Positions 14,858-22,380 of a DNA stretch of 32,948 bases are shown here, piece by piece (the stretch's first letter is position 1; each line of letters begins with the position of its first letter). Source of the stretch: Planctomycetota bacterium (GTDB lineage Bacteria; Planctomycetota; PLA2; JAEUHO01); the NCBI GenBank assembly GCA_028281445.1, contig JANQJW010000093.1, forward strand, positions 1 to 32,948, in the 5' to 3' direction. Under the pieces are notes generated by a model, which saw only the letters and a program-made list of their open reading frames with translations, ran no database searches and was not told the origin of the DNA. A program made the translations under genes and the position numbers.

Positions 14858-16618
14858 TCATTTTCCCGTCACCGCCGGACTTCCCGGCCCGTCGAGAGGC
14901 GTCGTCCCGCGCTTCAGGAACAACAGCGCAAAACACGTCTGCGGGGTTTCGTCCTTGCCCGGGTTGTTCCAGGAGCCCTTCTCCGCGTCCTGGCGCGCCA
15001 GTAGCTGCACGGCGCCCTCGAAGTACCAGTCGCGTCCGCCGACGCGCTTGACGTTGTCGACGATGCCCGCGCGCTCGAGCGAGTAGAGGTAGTAGTAGTA
15101 CCAGTTGTTGGCGTGGTGCCCGGGGTGACGGTCGACGCCCCAGTGCTTGTCGAGCCAGCACCAGGCGCCGAGCACCATCTCGTCGACGTCGGCGCGCAGC
15201 TTCGGCGTGAGCTTCTTGCTGCCCATGGCGTCGAGGTGGTGGACGGCGAAACGCAGGCACGCAATGCCGGCGCACGTCATCGAGGACCACGCGCCCTCGT
15301 TGGGATTGTTCGTGGCGTACCGGAAGCCTGCGCACTCGGGCACCGACTCCAGATTGAGCATGTGCGCGCCGCGCTCGTTCGGCACCGCTTCCCCCTTGCG
15401 CACCAGGGACACGGACGCCTTTGGGCCCTTGCGCTCGCGGTGCACGCGGAAGTGGCGGATGATACCCATCCACGTCTTCTCGTCCACCTCGTAGCCGAGG
15501 TTGGCAGCGGCTCGCAGCCCCAACGCCGCATACTGCGTGTTCGACGAGTCCGAGGCAGGGATGATCATCGGATTGGCCCGCGGGTAGCTCCACGAGCCGG
15601 GTGACGCGTTGCCTCTCTCGAGTGCCTCTGCCGTGCGCATGCACCACGCGCGCCGGTCATCCGGCAGGTCGCGCACGAGGTGGCCCTTCTCATCGCGCTG
15701 ACGCTTGCCTTTGGCGTAGTCGGGCATGTATGCCCGGTCGACCGCCATGAGCGCGACACCCTGGTCGTAGGTCTTCTTTGGTTCCTGGCGAAACAACCAG
15801 TTCAGCGCCTTCTCGACGGCCGGGTCCGTGCGCGGCACGCCGCAGGCGACGAGCGTGAGCACGGCCAGCGCGGTGGTGCCGATCTTGTACTTGGCGCGCG
15901 GCTTGAAGTCGCCGTCGGCTTCCTGGAGCGTGCGCAGGTGCTTCACGCCGCGCTCGATCGCGGCATTCACGTCGTCGCGGAACTCCTTGTAGCGAAAGCG
16001 CTTCACGTCTTGCAGCGTGAAGTCGAACGTCCGGTCGACCCGCGTGGGCTTCTCGTTCTTCTTGGGGTTCAGCTTCTCGCGCACGTAGGCGACGTCCACG
16101 CGGGCCTTCGTGACGTAGCCGCCGTCCGCATCGAAGATGCAGCGGACCGCGGCCTTGCCGCGCCGGATCTCGGCCTTGTCCCCGGGGCGGTCCTTGCCGC
16201 GGCTCTTGAAGGTGTAGTTCCCCTCGAGGTGGGCAATGCGCCCGTCGACGCGGCAGATCTGCACGAGCCCCTTGACGCGCAGCTTCACGATCCGCCGAAG
16301 GTGCCAGTCGACCTTCAGGGTGCTCTTGCTCCCGACCGGCACGATCCGGAAGGCCAGCATCGCCGCCAGGTCGTCCAGGGCCGGGCTCATCGGCGTGTAC
16401 TGCTCGCCGTCCCGGATGTCGTGACCGTGGACCGTGACGACCTTCGGGTCCTTCAGCTCTTCTTCGCCCGCCTTCAGGACGACCCGCGAGCGTTCGTAGC
16501 GCAGCATGTCCGAGCGTTCGAGCTCCCAGCGCAGGTCGATCTCGACGGCGTCGGCCCCGCGCGCCGGCAGCAGGACGAGGGCCGGGAGGGCGATGGTGAG
16601 GAGCGCGCGCGCGAGCAT
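14858..16618 (-). CDS. Secreted prenyltransferase/squalene-cyclase-like alpha/alpha-toroid repeat protein
   Basis: This is a 586-aa exported protein of unknown function. The signal peptide covers about residues 1-24 (ALLTIALPALVLLPARG, cleavage near ADA). Residues 25-200 form a mixed, strand-rich domain that I do not recognise. From about 210 to the end come repeated helical pairs typical of the prenyltransferase/squalene oxidase toroid: IERGVKHLRTLQEADGDF, IGTTALAVLTLVACG, NTQYAALGLRAAANLG, WSSMTCAGIACLRFAV and QTCFALLFLKRG. The QW-like segments (DGDF, EGAW, KGSWNNP) fit this fold. Cyclase catalytic motifs such as DxDD are not evident, so enzymatic cyclisation is not claimed. Proteins of this layout are common in Planctomycetota. 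The ATG follows a TACAAT-N6 box, suggesting a leaderless transcript, and the gene is divergent from rnhC. Confidence 0.85.
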   Translation of the reverse strand: MLARALLTIALPALVLLPARGADAVEIDLRWELERSDMLRYERSRVVLKAGEEELKDPKVVTVHGHDIRDGEQYTPMSPALDDLAAMLAFRIVPVGSKSTLKVDWHLRRIVKLRVKGLVQICRVDGRIAHLEGNYTFKSRGKDRPGDKAEIRRGKAAVRCIFDADGGYVTKARVDVAYVREKLNPKKNEKPTRVDRTFDFTLQDVKRFRYKEFRDDVNAAIERGVKHLRTLQEADGDFKPRAKYKIGTTALAVLTLVACGVPRTDPAVEKALNWLFRQEPKKTYDQGVALMAVDRAYMPDYAKGKRQRDEKGHLVRDLPDDRRAWCMRTAEALERGNASPGSWSYPRANPMIIPASDSSNTQYAALGLRAAANLGYEVDEKTWMGIIRHFRVHRERKGPKASVSLVRKGEAVPNERGAHMLNLESVPECAGFRYATNNPNEGAWSSMTCAGIACLRFAVHHLDAMGSKKLTPKLRADVDEMVLGAWCWLDKHWGVDRHPGHHANNWYYYYLYSLERAGIVDNVKRVGGRDWYFEGAVQLLARQDAEKGSWNNPGKDETPQTCFALLFLKRGTTPLDGPGSPAVTGK

Positions 16619-16624
16619 GGGGGG

Positions 16625-16661
16625 ATTGTAGCCAACGCTGCTCGGTCCCGTCCCGTAGGCT
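16625..16661. promoter_or_regulatory. Divergent leaderless-type -10 boxes (toroid gene / rnhC)
   Basis: Only 50 bp separate the two divergent start codons. On the - strand TACAAT (16630-16625) lies 6 bases before ATG 16618. On the + strand TAGGCT (16656-16661) lies 7 bases before ATG 16669. Neither gene has a Shine-Dalgarno, so both transcripts could begin at the start codon. No good -35 boxes are seen. Confidence 0.5.
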
Positions 16662-16668
16662 GCCGCCC

Positions 16669-17580
16669 ATGGCCGCCTTTCCTGAGTACTGTCGCGAGAT
16701 CGTGGAGCGCGCGCGAGACGCGGGCTGGTCCGTCGAGTCGGAACGGGCTATTCCCTACGGGCGCCTCTACACCCTGACGAGCGGCAGTCCCGAGAAGGCG
16801 ACGTTGAGCTGCTACCACGGCAAGAAGGGCTTCAAGTTCGTGGTTGGCGGCAAGGCGGCGGACGCGCTCGCGGCCGGACTTGGCACGCAGGCGCCGCGGA
16901 CGGGCGCCGCGGCAGCACCCCGTGCGGGCTCCGATGATCCCTTCGATCTCGGCGCGCCGCGGGTCGGGGCCGATGAGTCCGGCAAGGGCGACTACTTCGG
17001 TCCGCTCGTGGTCGGCGCGTGGGTGCTCGAGGACGGAGAGGCGGAGGCCCTGCGCGCCATGCGCGTCGCCGACAGCAAGGGGCTGGGCGACAACGTGATT
17101 CAACGCATCGCGGGCAGGCTGGAAGAGCGCGGCCGCGGCGCCGTGCTCCGGTTGATGCCGCGTGAGTACAACGAACGCTATGCGGAGGCAGGCAACCTCA
17201 ACGTGCTGCTGGCCGACCTCCACGCCGCGTGCATCACCGGGCTCCTCGAGCGCACGGGTGCCGAGCCGCGCGCCGTGATCGTCGATCAGTTCACGCCGCG
17301 CTCGGCCTACCTCGAGCGCGAGCTGCGCTTGCCGAAGGCGGTCCGCTTCGCAACACGGACGAAGGGCGAGGCCGATCCGGCGGTCGCGGCGGCGAGCATC
17401 CTCGCCCGGGCCGCGTTCGTGGAAGGCCTGCGCGAGTTGGGTACCGAGTTCGGGCACGAGTTCCCGCCGGGGGCAGGCTCCCCGGTCCTCCGGGCGGGTC
17501 GTTCCTTCGTGCAGGCGTTCGGCCACGACGCGCTGGAGTCCGTGGCCAAAGTCCACTTCGCGACGACCCAGCAGCTCTAG
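16669..17580 (+). CDS. rnhC: Ribonuclease HIII
   Basis: RNase HIII cleaves the RNA strand of RNA-DNA hybrids, removing primers and R-loops. The N-terminal substrate-binding domain (TBP-like, about residues 1-85) includes LSCYHGKKGFKFVVGG, typical of HIII and absent from most HII enzymes. The catalytic domain opens with RVGADESGKGDYFGPLVVGA (Asp102, Glu103); ADSKG gives the third acidic residue and VDQF the fourth, forming the DEDD/DEDE metal site. The G-rich segment DESGKGDYFG is the HIII version of the motif. The 303-aa length is normal. The ATG at 16669 is 7 bases after TAGGCT with no Shine-Dalgarno. RNase HIII occurs in Firmicutes, Chlamydiae and Planctomycetota, which helps the taxonomic guess. 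Confidence 0.95.
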   Translation: MAAFPEYCREIVERARDAGWSVESERAIPYGRLYTLTSGSPEKATLSCYHGKKGFKFVVGGKAADALAAGLGTQAPRTGAAAAPRAGSDDPFDLGAPRVGADESGKGDYFGPLVVGAWVLEDGEAEALRAMRVADSKGLGDNVIQRIAGRLEERGRGAVLRLMPREYNERYAEAGNLNVLLADLHAACITGLLERTGAEPRAVIVDQFTPRSAYLERELRLPKAVRFATRTKGEADPAVAAASILARAAFVEGLRELGTEFGHEFPPGAGSPVLRAGRSFVQAFGHDALESVAKVHFATTQQL

Positions 17581-17583
17581 GCA

Positions 17584-17675
17584 CGCTGGATGCTCGACGG
17601 CGCTTCGGCTCATCGGCCTCGCGTGGGTCAACCACGCGTCGGCCTCTTCGCCTTCGCGGCACCTTCGCCCCAGCG
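17584..17675 (-). repeat. Dispersed structured intergenic repeat, copy 3
   Basis: This is a 92-bp element, in inverse orientation to copy 2, directly after the rnhC stop. The ends are CGCTGG (17584-17589) and CCAGCG (17670-17675). The centre is CGCGTGG (17620-17626), loop 17627-17631, CCACGCG (17632-17638). Read on the - strand it matches copy 2 in GCTGGGGCGAAGG, in the hairpin followed by CGAGG, and in GAGCATCCAGCG. Confidence 0.75.
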
Positions 17676-17701
17676 CGCCTGAGCGCGGCTTCGGATTACG
17701 G

Positions 17702-17714
17702 TACGCTTCCACCC
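17702..17714 (+). promoter_or_regulatory. Leaderless-type -10 box for the HEAT/VWA gene
   Basis: TACGCT (17702-17707) lies 7 bases before ATG 17715, with no Shine-Dalgarno in between. Confidence 0.45.
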
Positions 17715-19142
17715 ATGCGGTTGATTCTCTACTTCATCATCGGCGTGCTTGCCATCTGGCACGCGGCCCCTGGCCATGCCGACGGTTGGAACGACGCGCG
17801 GAGGGAGTTCCGCGCCGCCCAGAAGAACGAGGACTGGAAGGAACGCCGGCTGGCGTACCTGACGCTGCTCGACTGGGACAGCAAGAGAGCGTTCGAAGAG
17901 GTGCTCAGCGCCACGCTCAAGGAAAAGAGCGCCCCGGTCGTGCTCGAGGGCATCAAGACGCTGGGCACGTTCGAGTCCGAGGAGGCCCGCGCTGCCTTCG
18001 ACGCCGCGGTCGCCAAGCCGAAGGGCAGGAAGGGCCAGTACCTGCTGCTCGCCTTCGCGCACCAGAAGGGCGCGCACGGCGTAGAGAAGCTGGCACAGAT
18101 CGTCGTGGGCAAGGACGCGCAGATGGCGACGCTCGCCGCGTACGCGCTGGGTCGCAAGGCCGTGGAGGGCGGTGTCGACCCGCTCGTCGCTGCGCTGGGT
18201 CACAAGGACTGGCACGTCGTGGCCGAGGCGGCGCGGTCCCTCAAGCGCATCGCGTGGTCCTCGATGACCAAACCCGACAAGAAGAGCGGGAAGCTGCCCG
18301 AGCCGGCCATGCCCGAGTGGTTCGACCCCAAGCCGGTCGTTGCGGCTCTCGCAGCCGGACTGCCCAAGGCCGTGGGGCCCGCCCGTGGCGCGCGGATCGA
18401 GGCGCTCGAGTCGATCACGAAGAAGGACTACGGCGACAACCCGGACGCGTGGAAGCTGGTGGCCGAAGGTGAGGAGCCGAGCGCCGCCGTGCTGATGAAG
18501 CGCAAGCACCCTCCGTACTTCTTCAAGATCCCCGTCTACGGAAAGCGCATCGCAATCGTCATGGACATCAACGTCCTGTGCGACAACGCGCATCCGTTCA
18601 CCGACCGTGCGCTCCTGCAGAAGCTGTGCGCGGTACCGGGCGGGCGCGACCTGGCGTGGTTCAAGATCAAGAGCGTCTGGCAGTTCAACGCGGCGCACGT
18701 GAAGCGCTTCATCCAGGATCTGCCGACGCGGGGCGTGAAGTTCGACCTGGTCTTCAGTGGCATGAAGCCGCGCCCCCTGTTCGGAAAGCTCACCGGGGCC
18801 AACTCCGGCAACAAGAACACGGCCGTCGAGGACATGGACAAGGTCACGTTCAAGACCCAGAACGACGTCCTCGGCGCCATGACCACCGCGCTCGACATCT
18901 CGGGCAAGAAGGACTCCGTGGCCTGGACCAAGGGCCCGGACGTGGTGTGCGCGATCTACTCCAGCGTGCCCTGGCAGGCCCCCGAGACCGACGGCGACGT
19001 CATCGGGGCCGCGATCGGCCTCAAAGCCCGATTGCGCGGCATCCAGGTCCACGCCGTGGGCGTCCACGAGTTCGCCTACGAGATGCTCAAGACGTGGGCC
19101 GAGACGAGCGGCGGCCGGTATCTCGAGCTAAACGTCAAGTAG
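17715..19142 (+). CDS. Secreted HEAT-repeat protein with degenerate von Willebrand A-like domain
   Basis: This is a 475-aa exported protein of unknown function. A signal peptide (MRLILYFIIGVLAIWHAAPG, cleavage near GHA-DG) precedes helical HEAT-like repeats from about 30 to 190: RRLAYLTLLDWDSKRAFEEV, APVVLEGIKTLGTFESEEARAAF, MATLAAYALGRKAVEGGVDPLVAAL and HVVAEAARSL. Residues about 277-475 look like a VWA domain: a first strand IAIVMDIN, later KFDLVFSG, and a closing segment RGIQVHAVGVHEFAYEMLKTWAETSGGRYLEL that is typical of VWA C-termini. The metal-site motif DxSxS reads DINVL here, so the MIDAS site appears lost. ATG 17715 is chosen because the signal peptide begins there and a leaderless-type -10 precedes it. 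HEAT plus VWA in one secreted protein is common in Planctomycetota. Confidence 0.8.
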   Translation: MRLILYFIIGVLAIWHAAPGHADGWNDARREFRAAQKNEDWKERRLAYLTLLDWDSKRAFEEVLSATLKEKSAPVVLEGIKTLGTFESEEARAAFDAAVAKPKGRKGQYLLLAFAHQKGAHGVEKLAQIVVGKDAQMATLAAYALGRKAVEGGVDPLVAALGHKDWHVVAEAARSLKRIAWSSMTKPDKKSGKLPEPAMPEWFDPKPVVAALAAGLPKAVGPARGARIEALESITKKDYGDNPDAWKLVAEGEEPSAAVLMKRKHPPYFFKIPVYGKRIAIVMDINVLCDNAHPFTDRALLQKLCAVPGGRDLAWFKIKSVWQFNAAHVKRFIQDLPTRGVKFDLVFSGMKPRPLFGKLTGANSGNKNTAVEDMDKVTFKTQNDVLGAMTTALDISGKKDSVAWTKGPDVVCAIYSSVPWQAPETDGDVIGAAIGLKARLRGIQVHAVGVHEFAYEMLKTWAETSGGRYLELNVK

Positions 19143-19220
19143 TAGCCCTTGCGACCCGCCCGACGGGCCGCGACCGGGGCCTTCCCTGCTACTCTAGGGG
19201 CGTCTGTCCGGGAGGCTGCC

Positions 19221-20216
19221 ATGGCCCGTTTCTGCGTATTCGCTCTCGTCCTGTCTGTCGCGCTTCTGGCGCCGGCCTCCACCTTTGCGGAGGACAAGAA
19301 GACCCCCGAGGTGCCTGCCCGGGCGTCCGACGAAGAGGCGGCGAGCGCGCTCGCGATCTTCAAGGTCAACTGGAAGGCGCGCGGCCTCAAAGGCGACGAC
19401 AAGCTCATGCAGCGCGAGATGGCGCTGCGCCAGATTGCCCCCATCCAGCACCCGGAGATCATCAAGGCGATCGGCAAGGGCACGAAGAGCTCCGACGAAG
19501 ACCTCCGCCTCGTTGCGCTGATCTACCTCGGCGACCAGAAGGCCCACCCGCACCTCGCCGCGAAGTACATCATCGAGGCCATGCGCAAGCACAAGAAGGA
19601 CACCGTCCTGATGATGACGGGCCTCCAGGCCCTCGGCGAGCTCAAGTACCTGGGTGCCAAGAAAGAGATCCAGGGGCTCTTGAAGCACAAGTACTACGTC
19701 ATCAAGAAGACCGCGATCGCCACCGTCGGAGACATCGGCGACGTGCGTCTCTTGAGCGACGTACTGAAGTTGCTCGGCATCAAGACCGAGAAGGACGGCG
19801 GCGACCAGGAGCCCAACAGCGGCGGCAAGGAAGTCGAAGAGGGCTACTCCTGGGAAGGCGCCGAGGCCGAAGTCGACCGCGGCGAAGCCGACAACACCAA
19901 GGAGAACGCCGACGCTAAGAAGATCGCCGAGCAGAAGATCGCGGCGAACAAGGCGGCGGCCGAGGCCAAGGCCGGCAAGAGCGGCGCCGGCGCGCCCGCG
20001 GGTGCCAGCGGCGGCGGTGGTGGGGGACGCGGCGGTATGGCCCGCAGCCCCAAGGAGCTCATCCCCACGATCCTCAAGACGCTCAAGAAGCTGACGGGGG
20101 AAGAGTTCGACAAGCCCAGCCAGGTACGCGGCTGGCTTCACAAGAACCGCGAGCGCGTCGAGAAACAGAAGAAGGATCTCAACGCGCAGGAGAAGGTCCA
20201 GAAGGCGCAGAAGTAG
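19221..20216 (+). CDS. Secreted HEAT-like repeat protein with Gly-rich linker
   Basis: This is a 331-aa exported protein of unknown function. A signal peptide (FCVFALVLSVALLAPASTFA, about 1-23) is followed by helical repeats that look HEAT-like: LVALIYLGDQKAHPHLAAKY, MTGLQALGELKYLGAKKEI, and VIKKTAIATVGDIGDVRLL (about 45-195). Then come a charged Ala/Lys/Glu segment and a Gly/Ala-rich linker (about 255-275). A C-terminal helical part with TLKKLTGEEFDKPSQVRGWL follows, ending in a very basic/acidic coil. ATG 19221 is supported by GGGAGG at 19210-19215. It lies 78 bp after the HEAT/VWA gene, in the same direction, and may share a pathway with it, but no function can be named. Confidence 0.75.
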   Translation: MARFCVFALVLSVALLAPASTFAEDKKTPEVPARASDEEAASALAIFKVNWKARGLKGDDKLMQREMALRQIAPIQHPEIIKAIGKGTKSSDEDLRLVALIYLGDQKAHPHLAAKYIIEAMRKHKKDTVLMMTGLQALGELKYLGAKKEIQGLLKHKYYVIKKTAIATVGDIGDVRLLSDVLKLLGIKTEKDGGDQEPNSGGKEVEEGYSWEGAEAEVDRGEADNTKENADAKKIAEQKIAANKAAAEAKAGKSGAGAPAGASGGGGGGRGGMARSPKELIPTILKTLKKLTGEEFDKPSQVRGWLHKNRERVEKQKKDLNAQEKVQKAQK

Positions 20217-20266
20217 TCCGCCTTCGTATCTCGCTCCTTGCTCGCGCACGCGTAGTCCCAGAGCAT

Positions 20267-20285
20267 GTGTCGCAGACTGCGACAC
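20267..20285. promoter_or_regulatory. 19-bp perfect inverted repeat upstream of the pseudopilin cluster
   Basis: GTGTCGCAG (20267-20275) and CTGCGACAC (20277-20285) are exact reverse complements around a single A. The one-base centre makes an RNA hairpin unlikely and suits a dimeric repressor or activator site. It lies about 50 bp after the preceding gene and 130 bp before the PilX-like gene. Confidence 0.45.
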
Positions 20286-20323
20286 GCGTACACGCGCCTA
20301 GCACTCTCAAAAGCAAGCGCCGG

Positions 20324-20353
20324 TTGGCCGCTTCTTAACACCTGGGCTAGGTT
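20324..20353 (+). promoter_or_regulatory. Possible promoter for the pseudopilin cluster
   Basis: TTGGCC (20324-20329), an 18-bp spacer and TAGGTT (20348-20353) lie downstream of the 19-bp inverted repeat and about 60 bp before the PilX-like start. The hexamers are only fair. Confidence 0.3.
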
Positions 20354-20383
20354 TCGGCTGCAGTCCCCCAATTGTCGATTGGA

Positions 20384-20399
20384 GGCGGTACCCACCGCC
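20384..20399 (+). other. Hairpin in the PilX-like gene leader
   Basis: GGCGGT (20384-20389), loop ACCC, ACCGCC (20394-20399) form a 6-bp stem ending two bases before the GGAG ribosome-binding site at 20401-20404. It could influence translation initiation. Confidence 0.35.
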
Positions 20400-20415
20400 C
20401 GGAGTGTCAGCCGTG

Positions 20416-22224
20416 ATGAACCGCAATTCCCCCGCCGCGCGCTTCAACGCCTCGGAGCGCGGTGTCGTCCTCATCTGGACCATGCTGAGCATGATGCTCG
20501 TTGCCGGTCTCATCATGTCCGGTAGCTCCGAGTTCGAAGCCCTCGACGAGGTCGGCGTCGCCGAGTTCGCCGCGGGGGGCCAGGCCGGCGCCGTGGCCGA
20601 AGCCGGTGTCGTCGATGCCTACGCGTGGTTCCGTCGCCAGACGACACAGCCCGTCGCGAGCTTCACGCCCCAACTCGACCTCGACGCAGATCCTGAGGTC
20701 AACGAGACGGAGGATCCCTCCGTCGGTCTGGTGCGCACCTTCGAGGTGGCGCCGGGTCTGTGGGCCCGCTACTCCGTGGCGCGCGGCGAGGTCGCCGAGT
20801 CCTTCACCGACACCAACAGCAACGGCGTGTTCGACGAAGGCGAGCCCTTCACGGACACGAACGGCGACGGCAAGCGCACGCCCGGCGAGGGCACCCGCGA
20901 CGTCAGCTCCGAGCGCGGCCTGCCCGGCGTGGGCACGGTCTGGCTCATCGAGTCAGAAGCCCGCGTCTTCCGCCGCTCCAACCTGAGCCTGCCGCTTGGG
21001 CAGGGCCCGAATGTCCAGGTCGCGCACGCCCGCGTGGCGACCGAGATTCGTCGCCTGGCGATCATCCCGCCTTCCGCGGCGGCGCTGTGCTGCAAGCGCG
21101 GCGACGCCGTGAACGTCGGCAGCCGCGGCCGCATCCGCGCCGACACGGCGATTGCGTACGACTCTGGGACCGGTAGCCCCGATACGAGCGGCGGCGAGGT
21201 GCCGGGCGCCCGCACGGCCGTGCCTGGCTACAAGGACTACGTCGAGGACGTCTTCGGCGTCGACTGGACGATGCTGCGCTCCATGGCGGACATCAGCACG
21301 ATGGACCCCGTCAACGGAGTCCCGGCCCCGATTCCGGACTTCTCGCTCGTGGTCATCACGGGTGACGTGACCTTCGATCTCGAGCGTCCCCTGCGCGGCA
21401 CGGCCATCGTGGTCGTGAAGGGCAACTGCACGATCGAGAGCGGCTCGAACTCGTTCTTCAACGGTTTGCTCTACGTCGATGGCGACCTTACGGCGCGCGC
21501 ACCCACGTACCTGCGCGGCACGGTCGTCGTGACCGGCGACGCGGACATCCGCGGCACGGGCGGCGACTACTGCGAGCTCGAGTACGACGAGAACACCCTG
21601 CAGCTCCTGCAGGTGAAGATGGGCCAGTATCGCTACACCAAGTCGCGCTACATCCCGGCGCCGAAGATGGAAGACGGGCGGGCGGATGAGGGTCTTACCA
21701 TCACGGCCCCGCTGGATCCGATCGGCGGCGGCGGCGACGATGCACCGCCGTCGGATACGTTCCAGACCGACGAGCTGAACACCGCCATCGACGACTACCT
21801 TGCCCAGTATGACGGGCCGGGCAGCATGAAGCTCCAGCAGGCCCAGCTCAAGCTCGAGCAGGCGCGTGCGTTCCTCATGCAGGACCCGCCCAAGTACGCA
21901 CAGGCTCTCCAGAAGGTCGGCCAGGCGACGCAGAACTTGGACCAGGCGGACGGCATGGGTGCCGACATCGCGGGTCTCTTCGATCACCTCTGGGGTGGCG
22001 AGGGCAAGCTGTTCGACGGAATGTTTGCCATGGTCGATCGCATGATCACCGAGTCGACCGCGGATCCGGCTGACATCGCGGCGGCCCAGGCTGAGTTCAA
22101 CGCTGCGAGCGCTGAGCGCACGAACGCGCAGGCCGAGCACGCGGGCGGGCAGTTCGGCAACGCCGCCAGCAAGCTCCACCACGCGGCCGACAAGCTCAAG
22201 ACAGCCCTCGACAGGTTGGAGTAG
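20416..22224 (+). CDS. PilX-like pseudopilin-type protein with a calcium-loop pair and beta-helix-like region
   Basis: This is a 602-aa membrane-anchored protein. The N-terminus ERGVVLIWTMLSMMLVAGLIMSGS (about 14-37) resembles the PilX N-terminal helix of type IV pilus and type II secretion minor components; the Glu5 of classical prepilins is absent, as in PilX/GspK-type members. Residues about 131-160 hold two EF-hand/dockerin-like loops, DTNSNGVFDEGE and DTNGDGKRTPGE. Residues about 310-390 (VVITGDVTFDLE, AIVVVKGNCTIESGSN, LLYVDGDLTARA, TVVVTGDADIRG) look like stacked strands of a polymer-forming or beta-helix fold. The C-terminal third is helical and Gln/Ala-rich. ATG 20416 is preferred over an in-frame GTG at 20404 because GGAG (20401-20404) suits it. 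The exact function is unknown; the neighbours are two clear prepilins. Confidence 0.8.
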   Translation: MNRNSPAARFNASERGVVLIWTMLSMMLVAGLIMSGSSEFEALDEVGVAEFAAGGQAGAVAEAGVVDAYAWFRRQTTQPVASFTPQLDLDADPEVNETEDPSVGLVRTFEVAPGLWARYSVARGEVAESFTDTNSNGVFDEGEPFTDTNGDGKRTPGEGTRDVSSERGLPGVGTVWLIESEARVFRRSNLSLPLGQGPNVQVAHARVATEIRRLAIIPPSAAALCCKRGDAVNVGSRGRIRADTAIAYDSGTGSPDTSGGEVPGARTAVPGYKDYVEDVFGVDWTMLRSMADISTMDPVNGVPAPIPDFSLVVITGDVTFDLERPLRGTAIVVVKGNCTIESGSNSFFNGLLYVDGDLTARAPTYLRGTVVVTGDADIRGTGGDYCELEYDENTLQLLQVKMGQYRYTKSRYIPAPKMEDGRADEGLTITAPLDPIGGGGDDAPPSDTFQTDELNTAIDDYLAQYDGPGSMKLQQAQLKLEQARAFLMQDPPKYAQALQKVGQATQNLDQADGMGADIAGLFDHLWGGEGKLFDGMFAMVDRMITESTADPADIAAAQAEFNAASAERTNAQAEHAGGQFGNAASKLHHAADKLKTALDRLE

Positions 22225-22280
22225 CGCCGCCGAGAGCCCACCTTGGCCCCGATTTCGTCGACTCAGAAATGAAGATTCAG

Positions 22281-22308
22281 TTGGGGTGGGGTATCTGGCC
22301 GATAGGAA
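22281..22308 (+). promoter_or_regulatory. Weak promoter candidate before the giant prepilin gene
   Basis: TTGGGG (22281-22286), 16 bp, TAGGAA (22303-22308). The -35 hexamer equals that proposed for rpsF. The 156-bp gap could otherwise be read through from the PilX-like gene. Confidence 0.25.
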
Positions 22309-22380
22309 CCCGGTAGTTCGTTCTCTGGGGGCGTGGTGCGCCCGGGGTGCGGACTCGCAGGTGGACGTCAGCGAGGTCCC

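Noticed and set aside
20286..20403. A riboswitch (cyclic di-GMP GEMM type) before the pseudopilin cluster
   Set aside because: The conserved core elements of GEMM-I (GGCAAAC, GACGCAAAGCC and the tetraloop receptor) are not present; only simple hairpins are seen.
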